Counted from the stretch's first letter, positions 37,101-46,305 are shown. The stretch: 64,000 bases of DNA from Halichoerus grypus (GCF_964656455.1 NC_135718.1:148906762-148970761), one strand, 5' to 3'. The notes: a model not told the origin generated them from the sequence alone. A program made the numbers and translations.

Positions 37101-40100
37101 GGTATATCTTGCTATGGTCAAGAAATCCTGAGAATTAGCAGAACTATTTTCATGTTTGCAAAACCACTAAGGAGAAGGTTATATATTTGTGTGCCCATAT
37201 ACAATCTTTTTCAGTCACACTAATCCTTTGGGCCACATGTTTATATGTTTCAGGCTTGTAGGAGACAGGGAGCTATTGGTATAAGAAAGATAGGGGTAGA
37301 AGTTAAGTCAGAGGCAGTTAGCGTTAACACCTTAGCATTTGTTGAGGGACTGAAGTCTTTCAGGTTGTAAATAAATGATTACCATGGTGTAACCTTAAGG
37401 CCTGAGATTCTCAGAGTAATGTTTTCTACTTCTCAGTGTGGAAAATATATATTCACATGTGTGTGTTTGTGTAAATATCTATATATAATATTCACATTTC
37501 ACTTAATTATATATATTTAAAAATTACATATGCATAGATATGTGTGTTATATGGTATGTATCTGTGTATATGTGTGTGTGTCCATAAAATCTTTTCTTTA
37601 AAGATTTATTTATTTATTTTAGAGATTGAGAGAGAGAGTCTCCATATAATCTTAAGTTCTACATAATTATCCTCCTAAGTAATTAACATTTTTAAGACTT
37701 GGGCAATTGATTTCCCCAAGTGATAAGTGGAAAAACATTTGATAATCATTCAGGTCAAAATCCTTCCTTTGAAAGGGTATCGCTACATTCAAACTAGCTC
37801 AAGTGAAAAAGAGGGGTTCTGGTATGAATAGAGAGATCTCACAGAAACAAAGGAGAGCCACGCCCTAAGAGAGGGGACGCCATTAGTAAATAAGATAGCC
37901 TCTCTCTCTCCAAGTCTAGTCCTCTGCTCTTACTATCTGTCTGTCTCTCTCTTCCTCTTTATTTTCCCACTTCCCCCTCTGCCTCTGCTTCTCTCTATGA
38001 CTCCCTTTCTTGTTCTGTGTCTCTCTCTTACCACGTTGTCATTGCTCTCTGCTTCTCTCTGTCTAGCTATCCCTAGAGAAGGACTAATGGAATGATTGTC
38101 ATGCCCAAATAATTCTACCCCGGCACCATCAACCTTCAGAAACAATGTTTGACCTATTCTCCCAAACACCACCTATTGTGCCTCGTGAATAAATTTAAGC
38201 CAAACTTCAGCAACTCAGTTCTCACAAGATGTTTTTATTTGACTCTGCTAAAACTAATGGTCTATAATCAGAAATCTCTAACATTAGCTGTGATTGATGC
38301 AAAATAGGTAACGAAGAAAGATACATTTGAGAAATCTATGCGTTTGAAACACCACAATCTCTTCTTCATGTTTGATTGGATAAACAAAGTCATTTAACCT
38401 TGAGGAGTGGCACCTTAGTTAATTTATAAAGAACATTTGGCATTCTGTTCCACTAATGTAGGATATTGACTCACAATTGATAGGTTTCCCAAGTATTCCT
38501 TAAATCCACATTTTTCTTGAGTGGAAATGAAATCAATTGGTACCTAACCTCTTAAAAATAAGACAATTAAGGTGCTACTCAATCTTTTCTTTTCCAGCTA
38601 ACAAGATTTCTCTTACCTTTCCTCATTTAAAAAATCATTTTTAATCCTCGAGTGTATTTGACTCTGTTTTGAAAGTACGTCAATTTCTTCCATGTTTTGT
38701 GTTCAATTCTGTAGGGGAGGCCATCTATTTTCATTAGGTCCATGGGACAAATAACCAGTTTGTTGTTCATTAAATATAAAAACTGATTGCACATGGGAGC
38801 TTAAATAAGACAGTGACATTAAATTTCTCCACATGACTGTCTTTAAGAGCAGAGGAGGAATGAAACACAATCTAATAGCAGCAAAGATTTTATGTGAATT
38901 CTTTTTTTCCCAGGAGCTCCAAAAGGTCAGAATATTTCCTGAGATACCCTTGAGATTTGGATTCTTCCATGGAGGATGGAAGAGCCTGGATCTAGCCTTC
39001 TCTCTCTCTCTTTTTTTCCTATCTTTGCATTCGCCTTCTGCTTCTCACTCTTTGGTTTCCAATATTCTCCCTTCTCTTTTCTGGCTCATCTATGTCCTTG
39101 TCTTACTGGCAGCCACAAATTTCTTTAAAGCAATAATGATAATAATATAAGCAAGAGCTTCTGTGTATTATTCACCATGTACCAGGCACTGTCCAAAGCA
39201 CTTTGCATGTATTGGTTTATTTAATGAGTATAATAATTTTAGGACGTGGGTATAATAACAATTTCCATTTTTCAGAAAAGCAAACAGAGGTTAGGTAACT
39301 TGCTTAGGAAACAAAACATTAGAGTGGTAGCAGAAAATTTATTTTTCTTCTAAGTTTGTGTTCTTCGGTTCTGTGACTTGGAAGCAAATGCTTCCCTTAA
39401 TGGGCCTTATTTAGTTCAGCACAAATCTATTAAATGTTAAGCACAGGGGTGCCTGGGTGGCTCAGTTGGTTAAGCGTCCGACTCTTGATTTCAGTTCAGG
39501 TCATGATCTCAGGGTCATGAGCCCCGTGTTGGGCTCCATGCTGAGCGTGGAGCCTGTTTGAGATTCTGTCTCTCTCTCTCCCTCTCCCCCTCCCATTGCC
39601 CCCCTCCACCCACTCACACTCACTCTCTCTCTCTCTCTTAAAAAAATAACAAAACGTTAGGACAGATTTAGACTAGGAGGTGGGATATAAAAGAGAGGCA
39701 AAAGTAAATGAAACTCAAACCTTGAACTCAAAGAATTCACAGCCTCTTGGAGAAGACCAGCATGTAAGTGAGAGTTGTAACAAAAAAACAAAGTGAGCTC
39801 TTCCCTCATGATACTAAAAATCTTCAAGAGCAAATGGAGGGTAGTATACCTCCCATATGAGGCAACATTTGAGTTGGGTTTTAGATGGTGATAAAGATTA
39901 ATTTTAAATTAGGCATGAAGAATAATAATGAAAGCCAGTACTTACTGAGTGAGCTGTCATGTTCAATATCTTGTCATGTACAAGAGCTTTACATGAATTA
40001 CTGAATCCTTACAACAATCTTATCAGGTGGGTTCCATGATTATATCCATTCAACGAATGAGGCAACAGAGGCTCAGAAAGGGTGGGAAACTTGCCCGAGT

Positions 40101-43100
40101 TACTGTAGTTATGTGTTGTGCCAGGATCCACCCCAGGCAGCCTTGACTCCAGAGCCCATGCTCTGAACCAGTAAGCTATGTCCGTTCATTAAATTTCACT
40201 ATCTTTCCTCTAGGAGAAGAGATTTATTCTAATCTCGTTTCCAATATTTTTATTATACCAAACTGACTTGGCTTTGTCTAACGCTCCTTTTATTTTCATA
40301 GGAAAATAGAGCTGGCTTCATTTCGTTCTTTGGTAGGGCTGCTACGCTATTTTGCTTGGATGTCAAAAGTGACACCATTCATTAGAGACGGCTCTGAGAC
40401 TATAATGTGGGCCACAACCCAGACTACTGCCACCAGACCAGAGGTCAGGTAGGCTTCCTCTGCTGCCTCGGTGGTATACACCTGGAGAGGTGTGTTGACA
40501 AGTATCCTGAGGCTCTGCGCAGGCTCAGCAGGGAAGAAGGGAAGAATGTGGGGATTTACAGGAATGTGTGCTGGGGGCTCAGCTGGGGAGTGGAGTGGGA
40601 TGGCAGTGGTGTGGGCCAGAGAAGATGTGTGTGTTCTTTGCAGAATAAAGACATTCCTCCCAGAGTCGATTTGGCTGTGACCCAAGAGGACTTCCTCAGG
40701 GGTTATGGGAATTGAACAGGGAGTATTGGGGAATGGACCAATAGAAACTCAGAGGCTAAGAAGGAGAAGGTATCTTGTGAGTCCTACTAAGGGGCCATCC
40801 AGAGAATTCTCAAAAGCCAGTTGAGAGAGAGAATAGCTTTAAGCATCTCCTAGACCAATAGAGTATAAAGCCATTTTACGAGTCTCCATTCAAAGTGCGT
40901 GCATTGATAAAAAACCTTGAAATAATATTGTGGAATTCAGTGAGAGTGATAAAGCCAGTACCCAGAAAATGGACTTACTTCACTGGAAAGTTATTTCCCA
41001 AGCTCCCCCCCCCCACCCCCCACCCCAGATGCCTGGTAAATGTTAACATTGTTCCGGAGTCCTGGCATGTGTCCTCAGGTCATAAATAACAATGCTTGGG
41101 AGGACTGGGATTTTATCTGTACCTTTAGATGTGGAATGGGTGATTCAGAGTGACTGATGGGTTGTGGGGACATGGGCCAGATGAGAGTAAATTGGCCACA
41201 GACTTATTCTGTGAAGTTATAGTTTCCTCCATGGTCTTGCATGGGCGCTCATAAGACTTCATTCCTGCTGTCATTTTCGGGCAGCAAAAAGTGCCTGGGC
41301 ATCTTTCCATTGCCACAGAGACTATCTGACACCTTTTGTTTAAGAAACAATGAAAACTTTAACCATGACAGAGATCTAGGCCTTCTTTTAGCATATATGT
41401 TGACTCCCGTGTCACTAAATTGTAACAAATGGTGCTAGAAATATAGTAAAATCCTTAGTAAAAAAAAAAAAATATATATATATATATATATGGGCAGGGA
41501 GAGAGGGAAAACACACCTGATTTCATCCAGGCACACGTTATCAAACAGTTTTATAGTAATTCTGCTAGCTAGGTTTCTAGAGCAAATTGTTTATCATGCC
41601 TACCATTGCGCCCAGATGTATTTTTAGATGTTGATCAATAAAAAAAAATTTTTTTTTTAGGTGAAGTACAAATAGAGGGGATTAAAATGCAAAGTGTTTT
41701 GTTTGGAGCCAGAAATTGCTGGTGACTCTAACCCAAGTTAATTATCACCTACCCATTCTGTTTCTTTAGAATTGAATGTGGTTGCAGGGGACTATGAGGG
41801 GCAAGCAGACAATAAAAATGTATTGAAGGTAAATTGGAAAAAAAAAGACAACCCTAGATGCTGTATGTGCACTGTATGAAATCCGTGCGTCCGGTGAGGA
41901 TGAATGAATGGAAGCTGAGAGTCTTTTAAAAGAAGTACAGAGAAATAGTCGAGGGAAAGGCCAGTTGACTGAAATGAGGTCGAAGGAAATGAATTCAGTT
42001 CATGCATGTGTTCCCCAAGGAGAATGAATGGCAAACAAGTGCTTCCTGATGGGGAGCAAGTTAGAGCGACCCTGGACCCTGATGTACTTACTGGTGACAG
42101 TCGTCCTGCTTCTGCCCCGGGAGGCAAAGTGACACGGAGAGCTGGCCAGTGGTTGTGGCAGTCTGCAAAACTGGAATTCTTCTCCCCTCCCTTCAGAAAT
42201 CTACTTTCCTTAGATAGTAAGTGGACATGGCTTCTCTCAACAGATAGGCATTTGTTGGACTTTGGGTTTAAAAAACATATATACCTAGTTTTAAAAACGA
42301 AGAGAATATTGAACATACAGAGTGATTTTTCCTTTATTCCTGTCCAGTGCCTTCCTAGATCTTTACCTTTCCTTCTACTCATCTCTCACTGTGGAGGTTA
42401 AGAAAGACAAAGAAACACAGGGATCAGGCCCAAGAACCCCTAATATACATATTTCTATATAGACTTGTGTATAATATATATTACATGTATGTAAACATAT
42501 TTTAAAGTAAGCTGAAGTCTACATGAGCCACAGCACACTGAAAACACAATCACAATAGTTGTAATTGTGTTAAATTTAGTATGTTTTAAAAACTAACCTA
42601 TGATTGATGGGCAGAGTAAACTCCTCGGCCGCCTGGTAGCTTCCTTGGGTCCTCTCCCACCCACCCTCACATCTCAAACTGAATGTCCCTTTCTCACAGG
42701 GCCTTCCCTAAGCTTAAAATGAGCTTAAGACCCTTCTGTTACACTGTGACTATCTTTCATATGGTTTTTCCTTTGTTGTGTCAATGTTTTTTGTGTTTCT
42801 TCGTCTTCTTTCTACCTTCCCTGGAATCTATAAGCTCCATTAGGGCAGGAACCATGATGACTTTACTTACCATACTATCATAGTGCCTGGAACATAATAT
42901 CTGCTCAAAAATCATCTGTAGAAAAAAAAAAGAAAAGGGTTGTAAGTCATTTGCACGTGATAATCAACATCAGTATTACACTGCCAAACCAAGTTTCTAG
43001 TGTATTTTTCTCTTTTTGGTAATTGGTAAGTATCCAGATGGTATTCACATTCATAGTATTCTTTGATGCTATATACAGGTAACACTTCCATCCCCAAATA

Positions 43101-46100
43101 CAGACTGCCTGGATTCGAATCCCGGCCCTGCCACTTTTACCAGCTGGTTAACTAAGGGCACAGTACTTGACTTCTCTTATCTCATTTGTAAAATAGGACA
43201 TTAATAGCACCTACCTCACAGGTCTATAATGAGAGTAAATGAGCGAACACTTGTAAGGTTCTTATGTAAGTGACAGAAATACATAATAAACGAGCTGAGG
43301 CTATACAACAAGATACAGTTTTGCAAACAAGCAAGCAAATGCATAATAAATGTATGATATATTTTAGATAAATTCATAATACATGTATGTATGCATGCAG
43401 TACGTATGTTTCTAGATTTCTAGGATCTAGAATTCTAGATTTCTATTTATCCATCCAACCAAACTTTCCCCTCACTAGATGGACTTGCCAGCTTCAAAAG
43501 TTTCCTGAAGTCTGAATTCAGTGAGGAAAACCTTGAGTTCTGGCTTGCCTGTGAGGACTACAAGAAGATCAAGTCCCCTGCCAAGATGGCTGAGAAGGCA
43601 AAGAAAATTTATGAAGAATTCATCCAAAGAGAGGCTCCTAAAGAGGTAGATCTTGATGGGTAGGTGGGTGAGTGTGGCCACCGTTCTCTGAGCTGGGCAG
43701 CAGAGAGGACAGGAACTGGGCTCCTGGCGCATTGTAAGCAGTCAGGTGAATGGACGCAGACATCCCGATCCCAGGCCTTCCTCCACGTGTGACTTCGGAC
43801 GGGTCCCTAATTAAAATTCTCCCATCCTCGGTCCCCTTCGCTGAAAACATCTCACATACATATATGTGTGTGTACTTAGGGCATTTGAAAACTGCAGCTG
43901 TTATTACTTTAAAAGTTCTCCAAGTCTTGCATTTTGACCGAAAAATTTACCAGTTCATGTTGATGTGTAGCAGATGGACCCATATGACACACTTGCCCAA
44001 GCAAGTAGCAATCTCAATTTTCTCTGTCTGAACATTCACCTCAGCCTCTTCACAGCAGGAACTGGTAGAGAAACACAGTGGCAAAAACTGGAACTAAGAT
44101 TTTGAAAAAAGAAATGGCCATGCATAGTTCAATATGCAGATAATTTGTACACTGCAAATTGTCATTTGACCATATCTAAAAGTAATGCAATAATATTTTC
44201 CTGGCTCAGTAAACAGATAAATATTTATCAGAATGATTCATTAGAGGAGGTCGATGCACATAAAAGTAATAGATAAATAGCAGTTATTAGTTGCTGGATA
44301 CAATGTGTTAGAGTTTTAAAGACATCTCTTCTTTTTTATTTTAAGACTTATTTATTTATCTGAGAAGGTGGGACAGGCAGAGGGAGAGGGAGAGAGGACC
44401 TCAAGCGGACTCCCTCTGAGTGTGGAGCCCGACATGGGGCTCAATCTCATGACCCTGACATCATGACCTGAGCCAAAACCAAGAGTCGGTTGCTCGGAGC
44501 CACCCAGGTGCCCCAAGACATCCCTTCTTTTAAACATTAAGATTAAGAAAGAGCTTTATACTTCTTTGACATTCAACCATTCCGAGTAGAATTGCCTACC
44601 TAGCTCAGTACATACTCAGTGTAAGAGAAGGAAGAAGCATTGCTTTAGTGTGGCAGGAAGAAGAGCAGAATGGGAACAGAGACACGTACATCACGGCCTG
44701 TCCCTCCTGAGTGTTAGCGGGCATGTAACTTGACCTCATTGGGCTCAGAGTCTTCACACGCAGAGGCAGGCCCTGGACGTCAGCTCTGAGGCTGTTCTGT
44801 ACCGTCTTCCCCCATGCCTGCAGAGAGCACTCCAGCCCCTCTCACCATGGAAAATCTCACCACAGTCTGACCTCCTCCATCCTGGACCTTGGAGCACAGC
44901 TCATGCCCTCTATCCAGCCCATTCTGGCCTGGCACGCCCCCATCAGGCTTTTGTCCCTGACTCTGCCTACAACCACACCAACATCCTCTGAGCCCAGATG
45001 GTTTTTCTCAGCACCAAGGACCTCTAGAAGCCCAGGAGAGAACTGGAACATTCTCCAGTGTTCCAATTCAGAACCACAGGCCAATTTGGATTGTTTCTTT
45101 CTCTTTTACAGCCAGATAGCTTAAGGGTCCTTAAAGCATACACGATGATAAACAGTGATTTCTCTCAAATCTCACTCAGGCACGCCCATGCAGGCTGTAT
45201 GCTGCCCAGCTCCAAGGGACCATTCACATAGACCCTAAAATGAACGGTGTCCCCGGGACTTGTGCAGTGTGTCGGCACTGCACTCAGGACATAAAAGCCA
45301 CGGTGCCTTCCAACACCGCAGTCTACTGGTTAAAAGCTATATTGCTAAGTTTTTGAATCCTCTCTCTACCACTTCCAACCTTGAGCAAATCACTTAACAT
45401 TCTGCTCCTCGGTTGTAAGATGTAGATGTCAGAGCTATGAGGTTAAATGGGTTCACCAGCATGGAGCCTGTTAAAGTAACATTCCCAGCAAGGACCCTGC
45501 ACAGAAGAAGCACTCAATAAACATTAGCTGCTATTCTTATTGCTATTCTGTCAAAAGCACAGTTTCCTGGTTTGTTGCAGGAAAGACCAAGTTTCCTTGC
45601 TTCTCTGGAGCCATGCACAAGATCCTGGGTCCCAGACAGGATTCCTTTCTCCTCTTCACTCTTTCCATCAGCCATGAAACCAAACGCTGGGGAAGGAAGG
45701 TTGAGAGATTAGGCATCAGGACACTGGATTCAAATTCTGAGTCTTGGATGCAAATACACGTCTTAACTCTGTGACCTTGAGAAAGCCGCTGAAGCTATAT
45801 ATATATGTATATATATATAATATATATATACACACATATATATGTATTCATAGGGTTGTCGTGAGGATTAGGCATAGTATGCACATATGCGTGTATTAGC
45901 TGCCGGTGGAGGGTCTCACACCTGGTGGGTGGCGAACACCGCTTGGATCTTCATCTGATTCGTGCATGTATTGGAGTGTCGCTTGCCTTACCCCATTGCC
46001 TATAAAACAGAAATGATGTTTCTCACTTTTTATTACCCTCTGTCCCTCATGTGTTTTATTGGCAACAAATTCCACTTCCCTCCCCACCCGTCGTCAAATC

Positions 46101-46305
46101 CTGCAACCTGAGCTGACTCATGACCCTGTTTCCTGGCCCACAGGTGAATATTGATCACTTCACAAAGGACCTCACCATGAAGAACCTGGTGGAACCTTCC
46201 CTGAGCAGCTTTGATGTGGCCCAGAAGAGAATTTATGCCCTGATGGAAAAGGATTCACTGCCCCGCTTTGTGCGCTCTGAGTTTTACCAGGAATTAATCA
46301 AGTAG
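3433..46305 (+). CDS. RGS5: Regulator of G-protein signaling 5, five coding exons
   Basis: Joining 3433-3476, 28578-28688, 35438-35499, 43479-43645 and 46144-46305 gives 546 bp, 181 residues plus TAG, the usual RGS5 length. R4-subfamily RGS proteins speed GTP hydrolysis by G-alpha i/o and q at the inner membrane face; RGS5 is known from pericytes and vascular smooth muscle. Residues 1-63 hold a Met-Cys N-terminus and a basic amphipathic stretch (about 12-27) of the kind R4 proteins use to bind membrane. The RGS domain runs from about 64 to 180. Contact residues mapped by hand from RGS4 are all present: E85, E89, N90, N130, L161, D165, S166, R169. RGS4 and RGS16 share the Met-Cys start but differ across the domain and the C-terminus (ending ELIK here), so RGS5 is the best call. 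Compared with human RGS5 as I remember it, residues 33-36 and 53 (Pro for Thr) differ. All introns have GT-AG ends and all frames join cleanly. Confidence 0.97.
3745..4005 (+). repeat. MIR element
   Basis: MIR core landmarks are visible: tttgaatcctggttccactacttac, then cagtttccttctctgtgaaatg, then gcacacagtctggcacata. It starts about 270 bp into intron 1. Confidence 0.75.
6775..7358 (-). mobile_element. 5'-truncated carnivoran L1 (3' UTR end)
   Basis: The sequence is the reverse complement of the carnivoran L1 3' end, with familiar stretches around the C-rich block (6922-6940) and the catacattacatcattag motif. Its T-rich left end is the poly-A side. A perfect 15-bp target-site duplication, gggaataagtattta, lies at 6760-6774 and 7359-7373, so this is a complete 584-bp insertion made by target-primed reverse transcription. 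No coding capacity remains. Confidence 0.9.
9135..9262 (+). repeat. MIR fragment
   Basis: It shows MIR landmarks: acttcctagctgtgtgaac, then cactaaacctctctgagcttc, then catttcctcagctgtaaatgag. Confidence 0.7.
10355..10531 (-). mobile_element. Can-SINE, antisense
   Basis: The reverse-complement SINE runs from T-rich tail to gactgagccccccaggggcc. The flanking duplication of tgtagaacacagac/aacttt (10336-10353 and 10532-10550) has a one-base difference. The head is diverged, so this is an older copy than the one at 1958. Confidence 0.9.
12511..12552. repeat. Alternating purine/pyrimidine tract, near-palindrome
   Basis: All 42 bases alternate strictly purine-pyrimidine, mixing CA/TG, CG and AT steps. 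Bases 12515-12546 form a 32-bp palindrome with one mismatched pair. It is the kind of sequence able to form left-handed DNA or a cruciform. Confidence 0.9.
13195..13300 (-). repeat. MIR-like fragment, antisense
   Basis: Diverged match to the antisense MIR core: catgagaaaacagg, then gacttgtccaagatcacatagctggttag. Confidence 0.5.
13528..13735 (+). repeat. MIR element
   Basis: MIR landmarks are present: taattaagagcccaggggctg, then a cagttttctcatctgcaagg block, then a cacaggatagttatgtgcac block. Confidence 0.7.
14838..15225 (-). repeat. MIR, antisense, split by a Can-SINE
   Basis: Antisense MIR sequence (caaggtagatattattaac, cctgttttactaatgaag) is interrupted at 14908 and resumes after 15129 (ctgacccaaggtcaggaag). 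The inserted Can-SINE is listed separately. Confidence 0.7.
14908..15112 (-). mobile_element. Can-SINE, antisense, inside a MIR
   Basis: A full antisense Can-SINE from the T-rich tail through gagatcatgacctgagctg to gactgagccacccagg. The target-site duplication agaagc(a/c)cagataattt lies at 14891-14907 and 15113-15129 with one mismatch. Confidence 0.93.
16548..16636. repeat. Degenerate (TTCCA/TTCTA)n pentamer array
   Basis: About 17 imperfect units of ttcca, ttcta and ttctg in tandem. This resembles the ATTCC-type units of classical mammalian satellites but is short, so it is most likely a local microsatellite. Confidence 0.85.
16700..16950 (-). repeat. MIR, antisense
   Basis: Antisense MIR landmarks run nearly end to end: aataggtaacacttatattt, then ttatcaccattttacatag, then cccaaagtcacccagttgg, then gtgctct. 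Confidence 0.8.
17519..17542. repeat. (ATC)n microsatellite
   Basis: Seven to eight perfect CAT/ATC units just before the MIR/Can-SINE block. Confidence 0.9.
17559..17756 (+). mobile_element. Can-SINE inside a MIR
   Basis: A full-length, little-diverged Can-SINE, very close to the copy at 1958, ending in AAATAAATAAAATCTTT and a short TA run. A perfect 14-bp duplication, tataagtgtttctt, lies at 17545-17558 and 17757-17770. Confidence 0.95.
17771..17998 (-). repeat. MIR, antisense, carrying a fold-back insertion
   Basis: Antisense MIR landmarks (tttatgaggtaggtgctatt, tctccattttacagattag, ttaaccactatgctattcc) surround extra sequence at about 17863-17911 that does not belong to the MIR consensus and forms a perfect inverted repeat (see findings). 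Confidence 0.75.
17863..17911. repeat. 16-bp perfect inverted repeat
   Basis: The arm aagtttttaaacctta (17863-17878) is the exact reverse complement of taaggtttaaaaactt (17896-17911), with a 17-base spacer. It sits where an intact MIR would have only a few bases. Confidence 0.92.
19169..19760 (-). mobile_element. LTR-like endogenous retroviral repeat, antisense
   Basis: Read on the minus strand it looks like the 3' part of an LTR: a polyadenylation signal AATAAA (plus-strand TTTATT at 19248-19253), then a U5-like stretch ending in CA at 19169. I recognise the sequence as a repeat common in carnivores but cannot name the family, and the right edge is uncertain. No coding sequence is visible. 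Confidence 0.5.
20185..20653 (-). mobile_element. Solo LTR-like element, copy A, antisense
   Basis: It is homologous along nearly its whole length to 60537-61027 in the same orientation. On the minus strand it starts TGTGAAAGGTG, carries AATAAA (plus 20240-20245) about 60 bases before its end, and ends in CA, the usual TG...CA form of a retroviral LTR. No internal retroviral sequence adjoins it. I found no matching target-site duplication. Confidence 0.65.
20794..21010. repeat. GAT/GGT trinucleotide array
   Basis: About 70 trinucleotide units of GAT, GGT and AAT in imperfect higher-order order. Any reading frame through it is low-complexity (Asp/Gly or Met/Val) and not a real protein. Confidence 0.95.
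21011..21190 (-). repeat. MIR, antisense
   Basis: The antisense MIR landmarks tatgttccaggcaatgtgc, tatctcatgcactcctcac and aaggtcacacagattataag start where the trinucleotide array ends. Confidence 0.7.
21960..22135 (+). repeat. L2 3' end fragment
   Basis: L2 landmarks are present: aaactccatgagaggatctt, then catttaataatttattgaataaataagtgag. Confidence 0.65.
23925..24115 (+). repeat. L2-like fragment
   Basis: Two L2-type endings lie in a row: gagctccttgaggttaggacc with tacctagcatatagt, then ctctgaggcaaggaac with cacctagcacagg. Confidence 0.5.
24774..24792. repeat. (GT)n microsatellite
   Basis: A short perfect GT run of nine to ten units. Confidence 0.95.
25530..25985 (+). repeat. L2 3' end, diverged
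   Basis: It has an L2-type order: a C-rich block, then tacttgaaggcaaggacc, then gtcacggataaatgaa at the end. Reading frames through it show no recognisable protein. Confidence 0.5.
26695..26855 (-). repeat. MIR-like fragment, antisense
   Basis: Weak antisense MIR match: tgccaaatgctctgctaag, catatttaatcatcacg, then ttaatttaagcaacc. Confidence 0.4.
28155..28422 (+). repeat. MIR element
   Basis: MIR landmarks span nearly the full element: gaactctggagtcagacgg, then cttcatctgtaaagtggga, then cttgataaatgttcattatta. It ends about 155 bp before exon 2. Confidence 0.8.
28578..28688 (+). CDS. RGS5: RGS5 coding exon 2
   Basis: The exon follows a pyrimidine-rich acceptor (cttttctttcag) and ends AA|gtgagt. 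It encodes the rest of Arg15 through Gln51 and two bases of Lys52. It covers the basic amphipathic segment ([13 protein letters not shown]) and the linker rich in Pro, Glu and Lys ([11 protein letters not shown]) before the RGS domain. Residues 33-36 read AVDF, where I recall VGDL in human RGS5, so this linker appears to be the fast-evolving part of the protein. Confidence 0.95.
29546..29565. repeat. Poly-C run of 20
   Basis: Twenty uninterrupted C residues followed by GCCGC in intron 2. The G-rich complement could form a quadruplex. The exact length is likely unreliable in sequencing. Confidence 0.9.
30625..30810 (+). mobile_element. Can-SINE
   Basis: Head gaggcgcctgggtggctcag, an older-type body (gactcttattttcggctcg) and a CT-rich tail. 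The duplication cattttct lies at 30617-30624 and 30811-30818. Confidence 0.9.
32351..32396. repeat. A-rich tract
   Basis: An A-rich run broken by single C residues. No attached SINE or LINE body is visible. Confidence 0.8.
34156..34188. repeat. (CA)n(GA)n microsatellite
   Basis: About nine CA units run directly into about seven GA units. Confidence 0.95.
35028..35227 (+). mobile_element. Can-SINE upstream of exon 3
   Basis: A full-length copy with a CT-rich tail and AAATAAATAAAATCTT end. The duplication gaaaatacaca(a/g)tattga lies at 35010-35027 and 35228-35245 with one mismatch. It ends 210 bp before exon 3. Confidence 0.94.
35438..35499 (+). CDS. RGS5: RGS5 coding exon 3
   Basis: The acceptor is gatttag|AC, with a 14-base T run about 20 bp upstream; the donor is CT|gtaagt, a near-consensus site. 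The 62-bp exon completes Lys52 and encodes residues 53-72 plus one base of Tyr73 ([20 protein letters not shown]), the N-terminal edge of the RGS fold with the conserved W61. Residue 53 is Pro (CCC), where I recall Thr in human RGS5. Confidence 0.95.
36085..36545 (+). repeat. L2 3' end
   Basis: A long L2 match from memory: a catgcaatccctttggttgg block, a ccttgcccatccagaatgat block, then gattataaactcagtgacag and aataaatttgttgaatagtt at the end. Confidence 0.7.
37594..37640 (-). mobile_element. Tail-only Can-SINE stub
   Basis: Forty-seven bases matching only the 3' tail of an antisense Can-SINE (aaagatttatttatttatttt, then a GA-rich part). They lie between tccataaaatctt (37581-37593) and tccatataatctt (37641-37653), a 13-bp duplication with one mismatch. 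This marks an extreme 5' truncation at insertion. Confidence 0.7.
39145..39330 (-). repeat. MIR, antisense
   Basis: Antisense MIR landmarks: caccatgtaccaggcactgt, then ctttgcatgtattggtttat, then ggttaggtaacttgcttagg. Confidence 0.75.
39446..39651 (+). mobile_element. Can-SINE
   Basis: A clear head (ggtgcctgggtggctcag), an older-type body (gactcttgatttcagttcag) and a long CT tail. The flanks aaatgttaagcaca and aaacgttaggaca look like a degraded target-site duplication, so this is an old copy. Confidence 0.9.
39930..40185 (-). repeat. MIR, antisense
   Basis: Antisense MIR landmarks: agccagtacttactgagtg, then aatgaggcaacagaggctc, then ccagagcccatgctctg. Confidence 0.75.
41461..41491. repeat. 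Poly-A/(TA)n microsatellite
   Basis: Twelve A residues followed by about nine TA units. Confidence 0.95.
42655..42915 (+). repeat. L2 3' end
   Basis: L2 landmarks: a cacagggccttccctaagc block, then tctataagctccattagggc, then tcatagtgcctggaacataa. Confidence 0.7.
43100..43300 (+). repeat. MIR element
   Basis: A well-kept MIR core: gattcgaatcccggccctgc, then tctcatttgtaaaatagga, then cacctacctcacaggtc. It ends about 180 bp before exon 4. Confidence 0.85.
43479..43645 (+). CDS. RGS5: RGS5 coding exon 4
   Basis: The acceptor is cccctcactag|AT; the donor AG|gtagat is weaker than the other three. The exon encodes the end of Tyr73 through Glu128, the core helices of the RGS domain. It includes SEENLEFW (E89 and N90 touch the G-alpha switch regions in the RGS4 complex) and the [10 protein letters not shown] segment shared by R4 RGS proteins. 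Confidence 0.97.
44336..44514 (-). mobile_element. Can-SINE, antisense
   Basis: A full antisense copy ending gccacccaggtgccc. The duplication aagacatc(t/c)cttctttt lies at 44319-44335 and 44515-44531 with one mismatch. Confidence 0.94.
45325..45540 (+). repeat. MIR element
   Basis: MIR landmarks: gaatcctctctctaccactt, then caaatcacttaacattctg, then cactcaataaacattagctg. Confidence 0.75.
45715..45900 (+). repeat. MIR fragment interrupted by a TA/CA microsatellite
   Basis: MIR sequence (gtcttaactctgtgaccttg) breaks off at about 45795, a TA/CA repeat fills 45796-45847, and MIR sequence (catagggttgtcgtgaggat) resumes. The microsatellite probably replaced or grew within the MIR middle. Confidence 0.6.
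46144..46305 (+). CDS. RGS5: RGS5 coding exon 5 (terminal)
   Basis: The acceptor is cctggcccacag|GT. The exon encodes residues 129-181 and ends in TAG, directly followed by an in-frame TAA. N130 corresponds to RGS4 Asn128, which positions the G-alpha catalytic glutamine. [10 protein letters not shown] supplies L161, D165, S166 and R169, which match RGS4 contacts L159, D163, S164 and R167. The C-terminus is SEFYQELIK. Confidence 0.97.
   Translation: MNIDHFTKDLTMKNLVEPSLSSFDVAQKRIYALMEKDSLPRFVRSEFYQELIK

Larger units (their letters stand above)
35500..43478 (+). other. RGS5: RGS5 intron 3 (8.0 kb)
   Basis: GT-AG intron with two L2 3' ends, two MIRs, one full Can-SINE, one tail-only Can-SINE stub, a (TA)n run at 41473-41491 and a MIR near its 3' end. 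The 40.2-42.6 kb part shows no recognised element. Confidence 0.85.
43646..46143 (+). other. RGS5: RGS5 intron 4 (2.5 kb)
   Basis: GT-AG intron with one antisense Can-SINE (44336-44514), two MIR copies (45325-45540, 45715-45900) and a TA/CA microsatellite at 45796-45847. The donor gtagat is the weakest in the gene. Confidence 0.85.

Noticed and set aside
41792..42382. Longest continuous open frame (196 residues, minus strand) in intron 3
   Set aside because: No recognisable domain or family; composition looks like translated non-coding DNA. A conservation test (dN/dS in relatives) could reopen it.
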